NCBI GenBank assembly: GCA_934502905.1 | Contig: CAKSVK010000040.1 | Location: 1 to 23,155 of the forward strand | Length of the DNA: 23,155 nucleotides | Direction of reading: 5' to 3' | DNA from: an uncultured Chitinophagaceae bacterium | GTDB lineage: Bacteria > Bacteroidota > Bacteroidia > Chitinophagales > Chitinophagaceae | Part shown: positions 7,412 to 16,226 of the stretch, piece by piece | Numbering within the stretch: position 1 is the first letter of the stretch | How the letters are laid out: the number at the start of each line of letters is the position of its first letter | Program-made: the position numbers and the translations under genes | Notes under the pieces: generated by a model | Told to the model about the DNA's origin: nothing | Database searches by the model: none | The model's input: the letters and a program-made list of their open reading frames with translations, nothing else

Positions 7412-9301
7412 TTATTGCAGCGGGTTTCTGACAATTAAAGGATTGTTGTCTAACACATTTTGCGGGATGAAATTATAATAATTGCGCGCCTGGAAGAACC
7501 GTGGCGCTACAAACCGCGGTGCCTGCAGCTTATCGAACACATATTTGCCATGTCTGGGATCTCCCGGGCGTATTACCCTGTAGGGATAAAGCGCATACAG
7601 CACGGAATTGGGATTGTTTACATTTCCGTTCCATACCTGGTCTGCAATTCTCCATCTTTTCAGATCCCAGAAACGATGATCTTCAAATGCAAGCTCCACT
7701 CTTCTTTCGTTCCTGATCTTGTCAATGGTCAGGCTGGAAAGACTGTTGGGTCCAAAACCGGCACGCTCTCTCAGGGTATTGATATACGTTAGTGCATCAT
7801 CGGTCTCTCCCAGCTCAAATGCTGCTTCCGCTGCATTCAGGTATACCTCGCCCAGTCTTATCCATACCCACCATATATCGCTTAAAATACCCCTGGTGCT
7901 GGAGCCGGGCGCATCGTCGATGTATTTGTGCATGTAAAAACCGGTATTGGAAACATCCTGTATGGAACGATGGGGTCCGGCAGCCGCTACCAGCAAGCCG
8001 CCATCTGTATATTGCACGCCGAGCTGACCTCCTTCAATGGTTTGGTAGGAAGAGCCGGACCATTCTTTTACCCCTGCCTGCATTTCAATGGTATAACCTT
8101 TAAAGGTGCTACCCGGATATAAAATGGTGCCGAGTAACCGCGCATCTTTATTACTAAAAATATCTTCCGGCTTATCGTAATAGATGTAATCGGAATTATC
8201 AGCCGTTCTTGTTTTTAATGTGCCGGGTGAGCCATCGAGGTAATCGAATGCTTCTACCAGGTTGAGGGTAGGCACCACCTGTGCGGAAGACAGGTTGTCT
8301 TCGCGGATGCTCCTTGCAATGTTTTCGTAAGTAAACCCATGCCGTTTGTTTTTGGAAGAAAGAAAATCTTTCACAAAAATGGCCTCGTTGTTGCCTGCTT
8401 TTTTGGTTACACCTTCATAAAAGGCCTGTGCAGGACTTTCAGCGCTGGCTTTAAGGCTGTATACGCCACTGTTGATGATCTCTTGTGAGGCCGCCAGTGA
8501 TTTCTGATAGTATTCATCTGCTCTTCCCGCGGAGATACCCACTTCGCCACCGGGCGTAGATACATGCTGCCCGATATTGTTATATTTTGCTAAAGATGCA
8601 GCGTACAGCATGGCCCTGCTTTTTAACGCCAGTGCTGCATACCTGTTTGCGCGGCTTGCACCGCCTGCTTCACCGGCGCCTGCATTATCCAGCTTATCTT
8701 TAATGTCATCCATTTCGCTGGCAATAAAATCGTACACCGCTTCTTCTTTGGCCCTTGGTACCTGGTAGGGCGTGACATCGCCGCTGTAATCGTATATCAG
8801 TTGCGTGGTCACCAATGGCACACCGCCCATCCGGCGGACCAGCTCAAAATATATCCAGGCCCTGATGAACCTGAACTCTGCGTTGAACTGTTGTTTCACT
8901 TCAGGTGTCAGCCTGGTGCCCAGCTCTTCCATTTTTTCTAGCGAAAGATTAATATCTCTTATCAGCGCATAATCCCAGTAGTTCCATTTATCGGCAGGGT
9001 AGGTGGGAATATTATTCCGGCCTTCGTCATTAGAGTTGCCGGACCACATGGCGTCATCATAATCGGCCATGTTCCGCCAGTTGGATAGCACAAGCGTTCC
9101 TGAGTTTTCTGTCACGTTGTTCAAACCCATATGGGTTGGGATCCTGTCGTAATAATTGGCGATGAGCGCCAGCAGCTGTGTAGGATCGTTCCAGACCTGC
9201 GCATCGGTCAGGATACTTTTAGGCGTTCTCTCCAGCCAGTCTTTTTTGCATGATACGCCTGCTATCAGCAGCAGCACAATCGGTATATATTTTAGTTTCA
9301 T
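7412..9301 (-). CDS. SusD/RagB-family outer-membrane glycan-binding lipoprotein
   Basis: This 629-residue lipoprotein is the surface lid that captures oligosaccharides and hands them to its SusC partner. The signal peptide ends in GVSC with the lipidated Cys18, then KKDWLERTPKS, a standard SusD N-terminus. The N-terminal half carries the TPR-like helical scaffold (for example RFIRAWIYFELVRRMGGVPLVT near 145-166). The C-terminus shows the SusD hallmark segments LTYINTLRERAGFG and IRNERRVELAFEDHRFWDLKRW. It is longer than the usual ~500-560 residues, mainly through loops in the middle, which in this family shape the ligand site. It starts 12 bp downstream of the susC-like stop codon, so the two are one transcriptional unit. 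The substrate is unknown; the neighbouring CE15 esterase makes a uronate-bearing glycan plausible. Confidence 0.95.
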   Translation of the reverse strand: MKLKYIPIVLLLIAGVSCKKDWLERTPKSILTDAQVWNDPTQLLALIANYYDRIPTHMGLNNVTENSGTLVLSNWRNMADYDDAMWSGNSNDEGRNNIPTYPADKWNYWDYALIRDINLSLEKMEELGTRLTPEVKQQFNAEFRFIRAWIYFELVRRMGGVPLVTTQLIYDYSGDVTPYQVPRAKEEAVYDFIASEMDDIKDKLDNAGAGEAGGASRANRYAALALKSRAMLYAASLAKYNNIGQHVSTPGGEVGISAGRADEYYQKSLAASQEIINSGVYSLKASAESPAQAFYEGVTKKAGNNEAIFVKDFLSSKNKRHGFTYENIARSIREDNLSSAQVVPTLNLVEAFDYLDGSPGTLKTRTADNSDYIYYDKPEDIFSNKDARLLGTILYPGSTFKGYTIEMQAGVKEWSGSSYQTIEGGQLGVQYTDGGLLVAAAGPHRSIQDVSNTGFYMHKYIDDAPGSSTRGILSDIWWVWIRLGEVYLNAAEAAFELGETDDALTYINTLRERAGFGPNSLSSLTIDKIRNERRVELAFEDHRFWDLKRWRIADQVWNGNVNNPNSVLYALYPYRVIRPGDPRHGKYVFDKLQAPRFVAPRFFQARNYYNFIPQNVLDNNPLIVRNPLQ

Positions 9302-9313
9302 ATCTGGAAAAAT

Positions 9314-12300
9314 TTAGAATGATAAGTTAAATCCAAAGTTGATCAGCTTTTGCTGGGGGTAAACCAGTCCGCCACCGGATGTGATCTCCGGGTCTATTTC
9401 AAACCTGCGTACATTGTCGAATGTCAACAGGTTGGTGGCGTTTACGTAAATCCGCAGGTTTTGGGCGCTTATCTTCCTGGTCAGGTGTTTGGGCAGGTTG
9501 TACCCGAACTCCAGGTTGCGAAGCCGGAGGTAGCTGATATTGGTTGTCCAGAATGTATTGTTCTGGTAATTCATATGGCTGTTTCCCCTGCGGATGGCAG
9601 GGTAAGTACCCGGTACCCATGCGCTGTTGGGGTCATAAGGATCTTCCCTGTGCCAGCGGTCTTCAAACATGTAGTGGGGAGATGTTCCATTATTCTGGAA
9701 CATGATCTTCAGCTCTACTGCCCGTTCAAAGGACATCAGAGACGCACCCGCCAGTACCATGGACAGGCTGAAGTTTTTATACCGGAGGTTGATGGCGGAG
9801 CCAAATTGTAGCAGCGGATTCTGCCCTCTTGCCCAGCCCAACGGTTGCCTGTCCAGGTCGTTGATAATACCGTCGTTGTTGAAATCTTCGTAGATGAAAT
9901 CCCCGGGCAGCATCGTCCTGTTTCCCTGTCCGTCAATGTTCACGGGGTAGTGGTCTATTTCTTCCTGGGACTGGAATCTTCCTATGACCTTATACATGAA
10001 TGTTTCCCCGGAACTAACCCAGCGATCCTGGTTAGTTGTCCTGTATTCGTGATAAGAGTTCCCGAAAGGCTGCTTATAATCAAGCAGGATCTTATTCCTG
10101 GCAAGTGTTCCATTTATCCCAACGGAGTATTCAAAGTCTCCTACATTGCTGGCGTAGGTCAGCATCATTTCAATTCCCCTGGTAGCATCCTTGTTCAGGT
10201 TTTCTAACGGTAATGTATACCCTACTTCCAGCGGCATCAGCACATCTCTTCGTACCGACGGCACCCCGGAACGTACGCGTTCGAACAAGTCCACCTGGCC
10301 TGTCAGCCGGTTGTTGAACAGGGAGAAATCCACCCCCAGGTTCTTGGTCCGGTTAACGATCCAGGAAAGATTGGTAATAGGCAACCCCCTGGGCCTGGCA
10401 CCTATCACGAAGTTGCCGTTCAGAACGGAATTCCCTGCGGGATAATTATAGCCTGCGAGGTAATCGAAAGCGTTGATGCTGGCTTCACTGCCTGTTTCGC
10501 CATAAGAGGCCCTTATTTTCAGGTCGTTTACAATACCCGAATTGTCGAAAAACGCTTCTTCGGAAATACGCCAGCCGGCAGAAATGCCGGAGAAGAAACC
10601 CCACCTGCTGTCGGGCGCATACAGGTAGGATCCATCATAGCGCCCCAACAGCTCCAGCAGGTATTTTTGCCTGTAGTTGTAGTTAAGCCGTCCTATAAAA
10701 CCTGCACGGGCTTCCACCGCCCAGGTATCGGCCAGGTAGTCCTGTTCGGAAAACGACATCAATGGGATATAATTGTTGGAAGGTACTGTGTGCACCACAA
10801 AATAGGTGTTCTCGTAATCGGATCTTTCATAACCCGCAACGGCTGAAATATTGTGATCTCCCAGCTGCTTGTCATAGTTTAAAGTAAACTGTCCATAACG
10901 GGTGATCACATTTCGTTTGTGCCTTTCCCGCCACGGGTTCTGGTTGCCATATAAGGCACCGTTGGGAGCCCTGTCTTCATACACCCCCGTTGTAGGGTTA
11001 TAGATGTAGGCAGGGTAAGTATACTCCATCCCGTCAAAATCTTCATTCATATAGTTGTATGCTACGGTAGCCTTGGCCGTTAGCCCGAATGGAAGGTCAT
11101 ACTGTGCATTGAGCTTGATGTCCATGGCATGCCATATGTTCCAGATCCATCCGGTAACGTCAGTTTTATAGGTAGCGGGGTTTACATTTACATTATGCGT
11201 TTGATTGATGTAGTTGGGATTGTTGTTGGCATAGGGCGCTTCGGTGGGCCACATGCTGAATATGCTCAGGAAGGGATTGAAATAGTCATCCAGTCCCGGC
11301 ACCCCTACATTGTAATTTTTCTCCAGGCGCAGGCCTACCTGTGCGCCTACCTGCAGCCTGTTTGCCAGCTTGGTATTAAGGTTTGCCTGCAGGTTGGTCC
11401 TGTTGTAGTTAAACTCCCGGATGATAGCATCCTGGTCCAGGTGCCCGAGCGACAGGTAATAAGTTGTTCTCTGGGTTCCGCCGGAAGTGCTCAGGTTGAT
11501 GTATTTCTGCGGCACGTTGGGGCGTGTTACCATTTTATAATAATCGTAGCTCTGGTAGCCGCTATCGGTACCCAGCCGCCATTTTTCCAGCTCATCTTTG
11601 GATAAGACCATAGACGGATCCTGCCCGATGTTTTGTTCTGCTTCCACCACGGCACGCTGGTGCACATACGCAGACGGCGGCTTGGGATAACGGGTGAAAT
11701 TCTGTAAACCGTAGTAGCCACTGACATTGATGGAAGGTGCTTCGCGTCGTCCTTTTTTGGTGGTTACCAGCACCACCCCGTTGGCTGCACGCAAGCCATA
11801 GATGGATGCAGATGCGTCTTTCAGGATGGTAACACTTTCGATGTCTTCCAGGCCGAGTGAGTTGAATACATCCTGCCCCGAGCCCTGGTTAAAGCCAAAT
11901 GCCGTGGCGGTAGTGCTTCCCCCGGTATAGGGAACGCCGTCTATTACAAACAAAGGATTTCCCATATTCCTGATCTGCATATTCAATCCCCGTCCCGGCC
12001 TGGAGTCGGGCGCTCTTGTAGTCAGCCCGGGCACTTTACCTACCAGCGCACCGGAAGTGGTAGTGGCGGGCGTGGTAAGAATGCTTTCAGAAGAAATAGT
12101 GCTGACGGAACCGGTCACCGTTGCTTTCTTTTGTGTGCTGTATCCCACTACCACCACATCATCGAGCTGCTGCCCTTCCGGTTCCAGCTTTATCAGCAGG
12201 TCACTTTGGTTGTTCACATTTATTTCCTGCGTAGCGAATCCAACATGGGTGAAAATGAGTGTGGCATTAGGTGCGGCAGAAATGGTAAATACTCCACCTG

Positions 12301-12523
12301 CATCCGTCAGGGTAGAAATATTTTCTCCTTTCACCTGAACAGATACACCGGCAAGCGGCGTGTCTCCTTCCACCACTACTTTTCCTCTTACTGTCGTTTG
12401 TGCATAAATGTTAGTTGATAAAAAGAGGATGAAGACAGAGAGTAAAATTCTGCTTCCTGCAATTTTTTGCAGACTACCTCTTACGGGGCAACTGGCTGCC
12501 CATTGCGGCAAGATACGTTTCAT
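9314..12523 (-). CDS. SusC/RagA-family TonB-dependent outer-membrane transporter
   Basis: This protein imports oligosaccharides across the outer membrane using TonB energy. I chose the ATG at 12523 (MKRILPQW, 1069 residues); an upstream in-frame ATG at 12631 would add 36 polar residues before the signal peptide. The hydrophobic segment SRILLSVFILFLSTNIYAQ (about 24-42) is the signal sequence. A carboxypeptidase-D-like regulatory domain follows (about 44-116), with TTVRGKV, DAGGVFTIS and FTHVGFATQEI. The TonB-box/plug start is LDDVVVVGYSTQKKATVTGSVS (split here: LDDVVVVGYST then QKKATVTGSVS, about 120-141), and plug motifs such as PLFVIDGVPY and LEDIESVTILKDASASIYG come next. The rest is a 22-strand barrel ending in FGFNLSF with the terminal Phe needed for assembly. 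No FecR-type N-terminal signalling extension is seen, so ECF-sigma control is unlikely. Confidence 0.94.
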   Translation of the reverse strand: MKRILPQWAASCPVRGSLQKIAGSRILLSVFILFLSTNIYAQTTVRGKVVVEGDTPLAGVSVQVKGENISTLTDAGGVFTISAAPNATLIFTHVGFATQEINVNNQSDLLIKLEPEGQQLDDVVVVGYSTQKKATVTGSVSTISSESILTTPATTTSGALVGKVPGLTTRAPDSRPGRGLNMQIRNMGNPLFVIDGVPYTGGSTTATAFGFNQGSGQDVFNSLGLEDIESVTILKDASASIYGLRAANGVVLVTTKKGRREAPSINVSGYYGLQNFTRYPKPPSAYVHQRAVVEAEQNIGQDPSMVLSKDELEKWRLGTDSGYQSYDYYKMVTRPNVPQKYINLSTSGGTQRTTYYLSLGHLDQDAIIREFNYNRTNLQANLNTKLANRLQVGAQVGLRLEKNYNVGVPGLDDYFNPFLSIFSMWPTEAPYANNNPNYINQTHNVNVNPATYKTDVTGWIWNIWHAMDIKLNAQYDLPFGLTAKATVAYNYMNEDFDGMEYTYPAYIYNPTTGVYEDRAPNGALYGNQNPWRERHKRNVITRYGQFTLNYDKQLGDHNISAVAGYERSDYENTYFVVHTVPSNNYIPLMSFSEQDYLADTWAVEARAGFIGRLNYNYRQKYLLELLGRYDGSYLYAPDSRWGFFSGISAGWRISEEAFFDNSGIVNDLKIRASYGETGSEASINAFDYLAGYNYPAGNSVLNGNFVIGARPRGLPITNLSWIVNRTKNLGVDFSLFNNRLTGQVDLFERVRSGVPSVRRDVLMPLEVGYTLPLENLNKDATRGIEMMLTYASNVGDFEYSVGINGTLARNKILLDYKQPFGNSYHEYRTTNQDRWVSSGETFMYKVIGRFQSQEEIDHYPVNIDGQGNRTMLPGDFIYEDFNNDGIINDLDRQPLGWARGQNPLLQFGSAINLRYKNFSLSMVLAGASLMSFERAVELKIMFQNNGTSPHYMFEDRWHREDPYDPNSAWVPGTYPAIRRGNSHMNYQNNTFWTTNISYLRLRNLEFGYNLPKHLTRKISAQNLRIYVNATNLLTFDNVRRFEIDPEITSGGGLVYPQQKLINFGFNLSF

Positions 12524-12673
12524 AATAGAGTGTCTTTGGTTTTGAATAAATGTCGGGTACGTAATTTTTTGTATCATTTTATGTATACAGTGTTTTCGGT
12601 TGGGTAAAAGATTTCCCTGCACGGTAAACACCGTGTTGCTATAGCTCTTAAGGGTGGGTAATAAACGACCATC

Positions 12674-12698
12674 CGGCTTTTGGGTAATAAAAAAGCCG
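12674..12698 (-). promoter_or_regulatory. Hairpin in the presumed susC leader
   Basis: CGGCTTTT (12674-12681) pairs perfectly with AAAAGCCG (12691-12698), and GGGTAATAAA in the loop also occurs just outside it at about 12656-12665. It lies about 150 bp upstream of the susC-like start and could be an attenuator or simply a structured leader. Confidence 0.35.
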
Positions 12699-12850
12699 CT
12701 GATGTGTGACGCCGATGATTCAGCGCCGGGATAATCTTCTGCTATCCGGAAAAGTCATCAAAAAATTACTTCTTCTTCTGTATCACATCCAGTCTTAACG
12801 GGAACAGTTTTGTTGGACAAAAAAAATAGATCATAGCAATCGGTTAATGG

Positions 12851-12877
12851 TGATAGAATAGTATCAAAACTCTATCA
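12851..12877. promoter_or_regulatory. Inverted repeat TGATAGA-N13-TCTATCA
   Basis: The two 7-bp arms are perfectly complementary around a 13-bp spacer in an AT-rich stretch. The layout fits a dimeric regulator site upstream of the susC-like operon, but no known consensus is matched. Confidence 0.3.
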
Positions 12878-12925
12878 TTTCAATGAGAATTACTTTCGAT
12901 ATTATATCCGATGCTGACTGTATTT

Positions 12926-12940
12926 TGTCATTTAATGACA
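12926..12940. promoter_or_regulatory. 15-bp perfect palindrome TGTCATTTAATGACA
   Basis: TGTCATT and AATGACA flank a single central T. It sits between the esterase terminator hairpins and the susC leader. The symmetry suggests an operator; it is too short-looped for a normal RNA hairpin. Confidence 0.35.
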
Positions 12941-12970
12941 GTGCTTTATGGAAATCCAGATAATAATTGG

Positions 12971-13026
12971 TTTCTTATGCATGATTCTCTGCAATAAGAA
13001 ATGCATCCGTTATGTTTTCACATAAC
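12971..13026 (-). terminator. Two hairpins downstream of the esterase gene
   Basis: On the minus strand, GTTATGT-GAAA-ACATAAC (13026-13009) is a 7-bp stem closed by a GAAA tetraloop. It is followed by TTTCTTATTGCA pairing with TGCATAAGAAA (13001-12971; one bulged base, 8-nt loop). Both lie 25-80 bp past the esterase stop codon. Neither has a strong T-tract. Confidence 0.4.
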
Positions 13027-13050
13027 ACCATTACAGATCTGAGGAGGCGT

Positions 13051-14310
13051 TTATTTAAGGTGTTTGTCTGCAAAGTTCAGGTAGCCTTCCCAGTCATAGG
13101 CCGTGATATCGTGCTCACCTGTCCGGAGATGGTAACCTATGCTACCTTCACCGACAGGTGTATCCGGTGGCGGCATAACAGTGTCTGCCAGTCCTTTTTT
13201 ATTATATAGCGCATATACAGCACCTGCCTCATATGCAGCAAGGTATTCTCCTTTCGGATCGGCCCAGGTATCGAGTGTGGCGCTGGCTACATAAATGGGG
13301 CGGGGTGCCATCAACGTCAGCAGCAGATGCGCGTCTACCGGCAGCGCTGCAGCATTTTCATTATACTTTTTATAATTGGGGCAAAACCAGTAGGATACTA
13401 CCCGGTTGAGGTCGGCAATGGTTTCACCGTAATTGCGCCTGCTGAGTGATGCACCGCCTTCGCCTGAATTATTGGAGATCACCATGGCAAATCGCTGATC
13501 CTGCGCACCTGCCCAGATGGCTGCTTTTCCCAGCCGGGAGTGACCTACCAGGGCTACTTTTTTTGCATCTACCATTGTGTCGGTTTCCAGGTAGTCCATC
13601 ACGCGGCTGAGGCCCCAGGCCCATACGCCAATGCTTCCCCATTCATCATTTGCATTGCCGGTTCCGAAAAGGTGGCGGATACCATCTTTGCCCGACCTGC
13701 CGGGGCGATCCAGCTCAAAATCCCCCTGGTAAACGGTTGCCAGTCCGTATCCCCTTTCTATTAATTTTTCTACCTGCCAGCGGCTGTAAAGCTGTCCGCG
13801 GCTGGCTTCGGTTGCATGATGGTTCACCACGCCGCGGATATCGGTCCGGCGCATCCACCTGGGGTTGATCTGAATACCCGTATCGGCATATACGGAATGG
13901 TTGCCTTCAAAATTGAGCCCGAGGAAAACAGGAGCGGGCCGGCCGGATTTTGGAAGATATAATAAGATGGCGACACAATGATCTTCCGCATCGGAGAAGC
14001 AGGCTTTGATCTCTTTACGTATTGCTTTGCCACCCATTGCCATATTATCTTCAGAGATCAGCTCATACCTTACGGCAGGTTTCTGACGGGGTGTTCTCCC
14101 GTATACTTCGCGGGAAAATATCTCCAGTATTTCAGGACGGCGCAGCGATTCCCAGTCCTTTGCATTCCGGATGGTTCGGCCTGCAGTTGTTTTCAGTGCT
14201 TCCGGTAATACATAGGGTGTTACTTTCGACTCATCGTAATTAGTATTTGTTTGCCCCTTTGCTGTCCCGGCGATCATAAAAATGCAGACAACCGTTATAA
14301 TTTGTTTCAT
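13051..14310 (-). CDS. CE15-type glucuronoyl esterase (exported alpha/beta hydrolase)
   Basis: This 419-residue protein resembles bacterial carbohydrate esterase family 15 enzymes, which cleave ester bonds between lignin alcohols and 4-O-methyl-glucuronic acid on xylan. Residues 1-20 form a Sec signal peptide (ending AKGQ). The nucleophile elbow is GHSRLGK, with Ser258; this matches the CE15 G-x-S-R-x-G-K signature rather than the plain GxSxG. NNSGEGGASLSRR (about 280-292) carries a glutamate that is a candidate catalytic acid. GYHLRTGEHDITAYDW places the catalytic His at residue 400. The WAWGLSRVMDYLE helix and APRPIYVASATLDTWADPKGE are also typical of the family. The gene reads in the same direction as the susC-like operon, 527 bp upstream of it. 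Together with dgoD, it suggests attack on uronate-decorated hemicellulose. The exact ester cleaved is inferred. Confidence 0.87.
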   Translation of the reverse strand: MKQIITVVCIFMIAGTAKGQTNTNYDESKVTPYVLPEALKTTAGRTIRNAKDWESLRRPEILEIFSREVYGRTPRQKPAVRYELISEDNMAMGGKAIRKEIKACFSDAEDHCVAILLYLPKSGRPAPVFLGLNFEGNHSVYADTGIQINPRWMRRTDIRGVVNHHATEASRGQLYSRWQVEKLIERGYGLATVYQGDFELDRPGRSGKDGIRHLFGTGNANDEWGSIGVWAWGLSRVMDYLETDTMVDAKKVALVGHSRLGKAAIWAGAQDQRFAMVISNNSGEGGASLSRRNYGETIADLNRVVSYWFCPNYKKYNENAAALPVDAHLLLTLMAPRPIYVASATLDTWADPKGEYLAAYEAGAVYALYNKKGLADTVMPPPDTPVGEGSIGYHLRTGEHDITAYDWEGYLNFADKHLK

Positions 14311-14487
14311 GCGAAATCGTTGTTAGATTCTGTTGTCCCGAAATAAATGAAATTATCCGGATATAACAAACCGGAGAATGGAAGAAGCAAGGGTAATATG
14401 TAAATTGCAAGGCTACCGGGACAGGTATAACGGGTTAACCGCCGGTGATATTAAAATGATTCAATTGTTGCACTATAAAAAATATAC

Positions 14488-16080
14488 ATGTATTTATTAA
14501 TACCAGGACGGCATCAGGTTTTAACTCAATTCCAGGAACGTTACCTGAACAGGCTTATACAAAAAGGGGTATCGTCTTTTACGGATGCTTTCGGCAACGC
14601 TATTACAGTGAAGGAGCCGGTAGAGGCGATCATATTTGCGGTGACATCAGCTAACCATTCCAATACGCGAAGGAATCCGCTGCCTTTTTACCTGCGTGCT
14701 GTAACGATAGAGGCGATGGCAACCGCCCTGCCCGTTCCGGTTTATATCTATGGAATTGATGATGTCGGCGATCTTAAAGGATTTGCCGACTATACTATCA
14801 AACGTATCAGCAATGAAAGTGACGGGCACCTGCAGTGCACACCCGAAAATACCATTGTTATCTGTTCAACCCCTGTTTTGCAGATGTACGCTTCCCTGGG
14901 ATACACCATTTTGCCGGCAGAGCTTCGCGATATGAGCACCTGGGAATATAAGGAAACCATGCCCTGGGATCTTGTGAAGCATATTGCATCCACGGATAAT
15001 TGGTCCGGGGACCTTTTTGTGAAGCAGGAAATGCATCCCGCGGCATATAAAGTGTGGAAAAAATACCACCTGGGGGAAAGGGTACGGTTGTTGTTCAGCG
15101 ATCACATGATCAGCGGCGATGGAGACCTGACGGAAACACGTGATTATAATGTATATGTCCGCCAGATGGATGATATAGCGGAACTGAAATACAACGAAAC
15201 AGCTTCTTTCCTGAAGCCGGGACGGGTAGGGGATATAGGCTGTGCGGTGGGCAGCTGGATCAGGCTGGCATCGCAGGATGAGCAGTTGAGGGAAAGTGAT
15301 CTGTATGGTATTGAAGTGAGCCGGCATTTGTTTGAAATATGCCGGCAACGGAAAGAAAACGGGGAGTTCAAAAATCCCTTTGTTTTTTTCTCGCAGAAGA
15401 ATGCAGTTACCGGGCTCGTATTTCCCAAGGATTCAATGAATACGATCCATACTTCTTCGCTTACCCATGAAATTGAATCTTATGGAAGCAGGCAGGACCT
15501 GCTGCAGTTTATTAAAAACAGGTATGAAGAGCTGGCTCCCGGCGGTGTATGGGTAAACCGGGATGTGGTAGCGCCTTTTGAAAAAGATAAGCAGGTGTAT
15601 ATGCAGCTTGACGAAACGGATGGGGATAATACAGATCCGTTCAAACAAATTGACGGGCGGGAAGCACTTGCTGCTTACCTGCAGTCTCTTTCCACCTATA
15701 GTCGTTTTCTCAGGTTTTCAAAAGATTTCCGGGCGCAGGAGGGTTACAAACTGGCGTATGAAAGCATTAAAATTTCCGGACAATGGTATATCAAGCTTTT
15801 ATTGAAGGATGCAGCGGAATTTTTAAGCCGTAAAGATTATACGGATAACTGGCAGAGCGAGATGCACGAAACGTTTTGCTTTTGGGACTTTGATGAATGG
15901 AAAGCGCAGCTTACAGCAGCGGGATTCATGATACATCCCGGCTCGGGGGTATTTACCAACCAATGGATCGTGGAGAACCGCTGGAAGGGAAAAGTTTCTC
16001 TTTTTGAATGGAAAAGCGGGGGTGTATCGCCGATAACCTATCCTGTAACACATATGATATTAGTAGGGGTGAAAGCGTGA
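14488..16080 (+). CDS. Fused nucleotidyltransferase-like / SAM-dependent methyltransferase protein
   Basis: This 530-residue protein has two parts and no signal peptide, so it is probably cytoplasmic. Residues 1-~150 resemble the Rossmann-like core of nicotinamide-nucleotide adenylyltransferases: LIPGRHQVLTQFQ sits where GRFQPFHxGH is expected, and VTSANHSNTRRNPLPFYLR resembles GSAQxSHTxxNPFTAGER. The two histidines of the HxGH motif appear to be replaced (Thr13, Gln16), so adenylyl transfer is doubtful. Residues ~235-400 form a class I methyltransferase: VGDIGCAVGS (247-256) is the SAM-binding glycine loop, YGIEVS (273-278) the acidic ribose-binding strand, and LAPGGVWVN (349-357) a later core strand. 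Residues ~400-530 are a Trp-rich C-terminal domain. The gene stands alone, divergent from the esterase, with a strong hairpin after it. I recognise a conserved-looking but uncharacterised family; the substrate is unknown. Confidence 0.8.
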   Translation: MYLLIPGRHQVLTQFQERYLNRLIQKGVSSFTDAFGNAITVKEPVEAIIFAVTSANHSNTRRNPLPFYLRAVTIEAMATALPVPVYIYGIDDVGDLKGFADYTIKRISNESDGHLQCTPENTIVICSTPVLQMYASLGYTILPAELRDMSTWEYKETMPWDLVKHIASTDNWSGDLFVKQEMHPAAYKVWKKYHLGERVRLLFSDHMISGDGDLTETRDYNVYVRQMDDIAELKYNETASFLKPGRVGDIGCAVGSWIRLASQDEQLRESDLYGIEVSRHLFEICRQRKENGEFKNPFVFFSQKNAVTGLVFPKDSMNTIHTSSLTHEIESYGSRQDLLQFIKNRYEELAPGGVWVNRDVVAPFEKDKQVYMQLDETDGDNTDPFKQIDGREALAAYLQSLSTYSRFLRFSKDFRAQEGYKLAYESIKISGQWYIKLLLKDAAEFLSRKDYTDNWQSEMHETFCFWDFDEWKAQLTAAGFMIHPGSGVFTNQWIVENRWKGKVSLFEWKSGGVSPITYPVTHMILVGVKA

Positions 16081-16102
16081 TGAGCGCATTTACCTCTGGT
16101 GA

Positions 16103-16157
16103 GAACTATTCTCATTGCGGCAAAATCGGGGATAAACAAATGCCGCAATAATAGTTC
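16103..16157 (+). terminator. Long hairpin after the fusion gene
   Basis: GAACTATT-CTC-ATTGCGGCA (16103-16122) pairs with TGCCGCAAT-AATAGTTC (16141-16157): 17 base pairs with a 3-nt bulge and an 18-nt loop. It starts 23 bp after the stop codon and is followed by AGG-TTTTTG. It probably ends transcription of the fusion gene, although the loop is larger than in typical terminators. Confidence 0.55.
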
Positions 16158-16226
16158 AGGTTTTTGTTCTGTATAAATTTTCCGGCCGGTGAAACATTGA
16201 CTGGTAGCGGAATAAACCGTTTGTCA

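Larger units (their letters stand above)
12524..13050. other. Upstream region of the SusC operon
   Basis: This 527-bp gap separates the esterase 3' end from the susC-like start, both on the minus strand. It contains two hairpins just past the esterase stop (12971-13026), a 15-bp palindrome (12926-12940), a 7-bp inverted repeat (12851-12877) and a hairpin in the likely leader (12674-12698). I found no exact TAnnTTTG box. The length and structure suggest that susC has its own promoter and a regulated leader. I see no gene here. Confidence 0.5.

Noticed and set aside
11129..11605. Plus-strand open frame of 158 codons inside the SusC region
   Set aside because: It is antisense to a conserved TonB-dependent transporter barrel and has no motif of its own.
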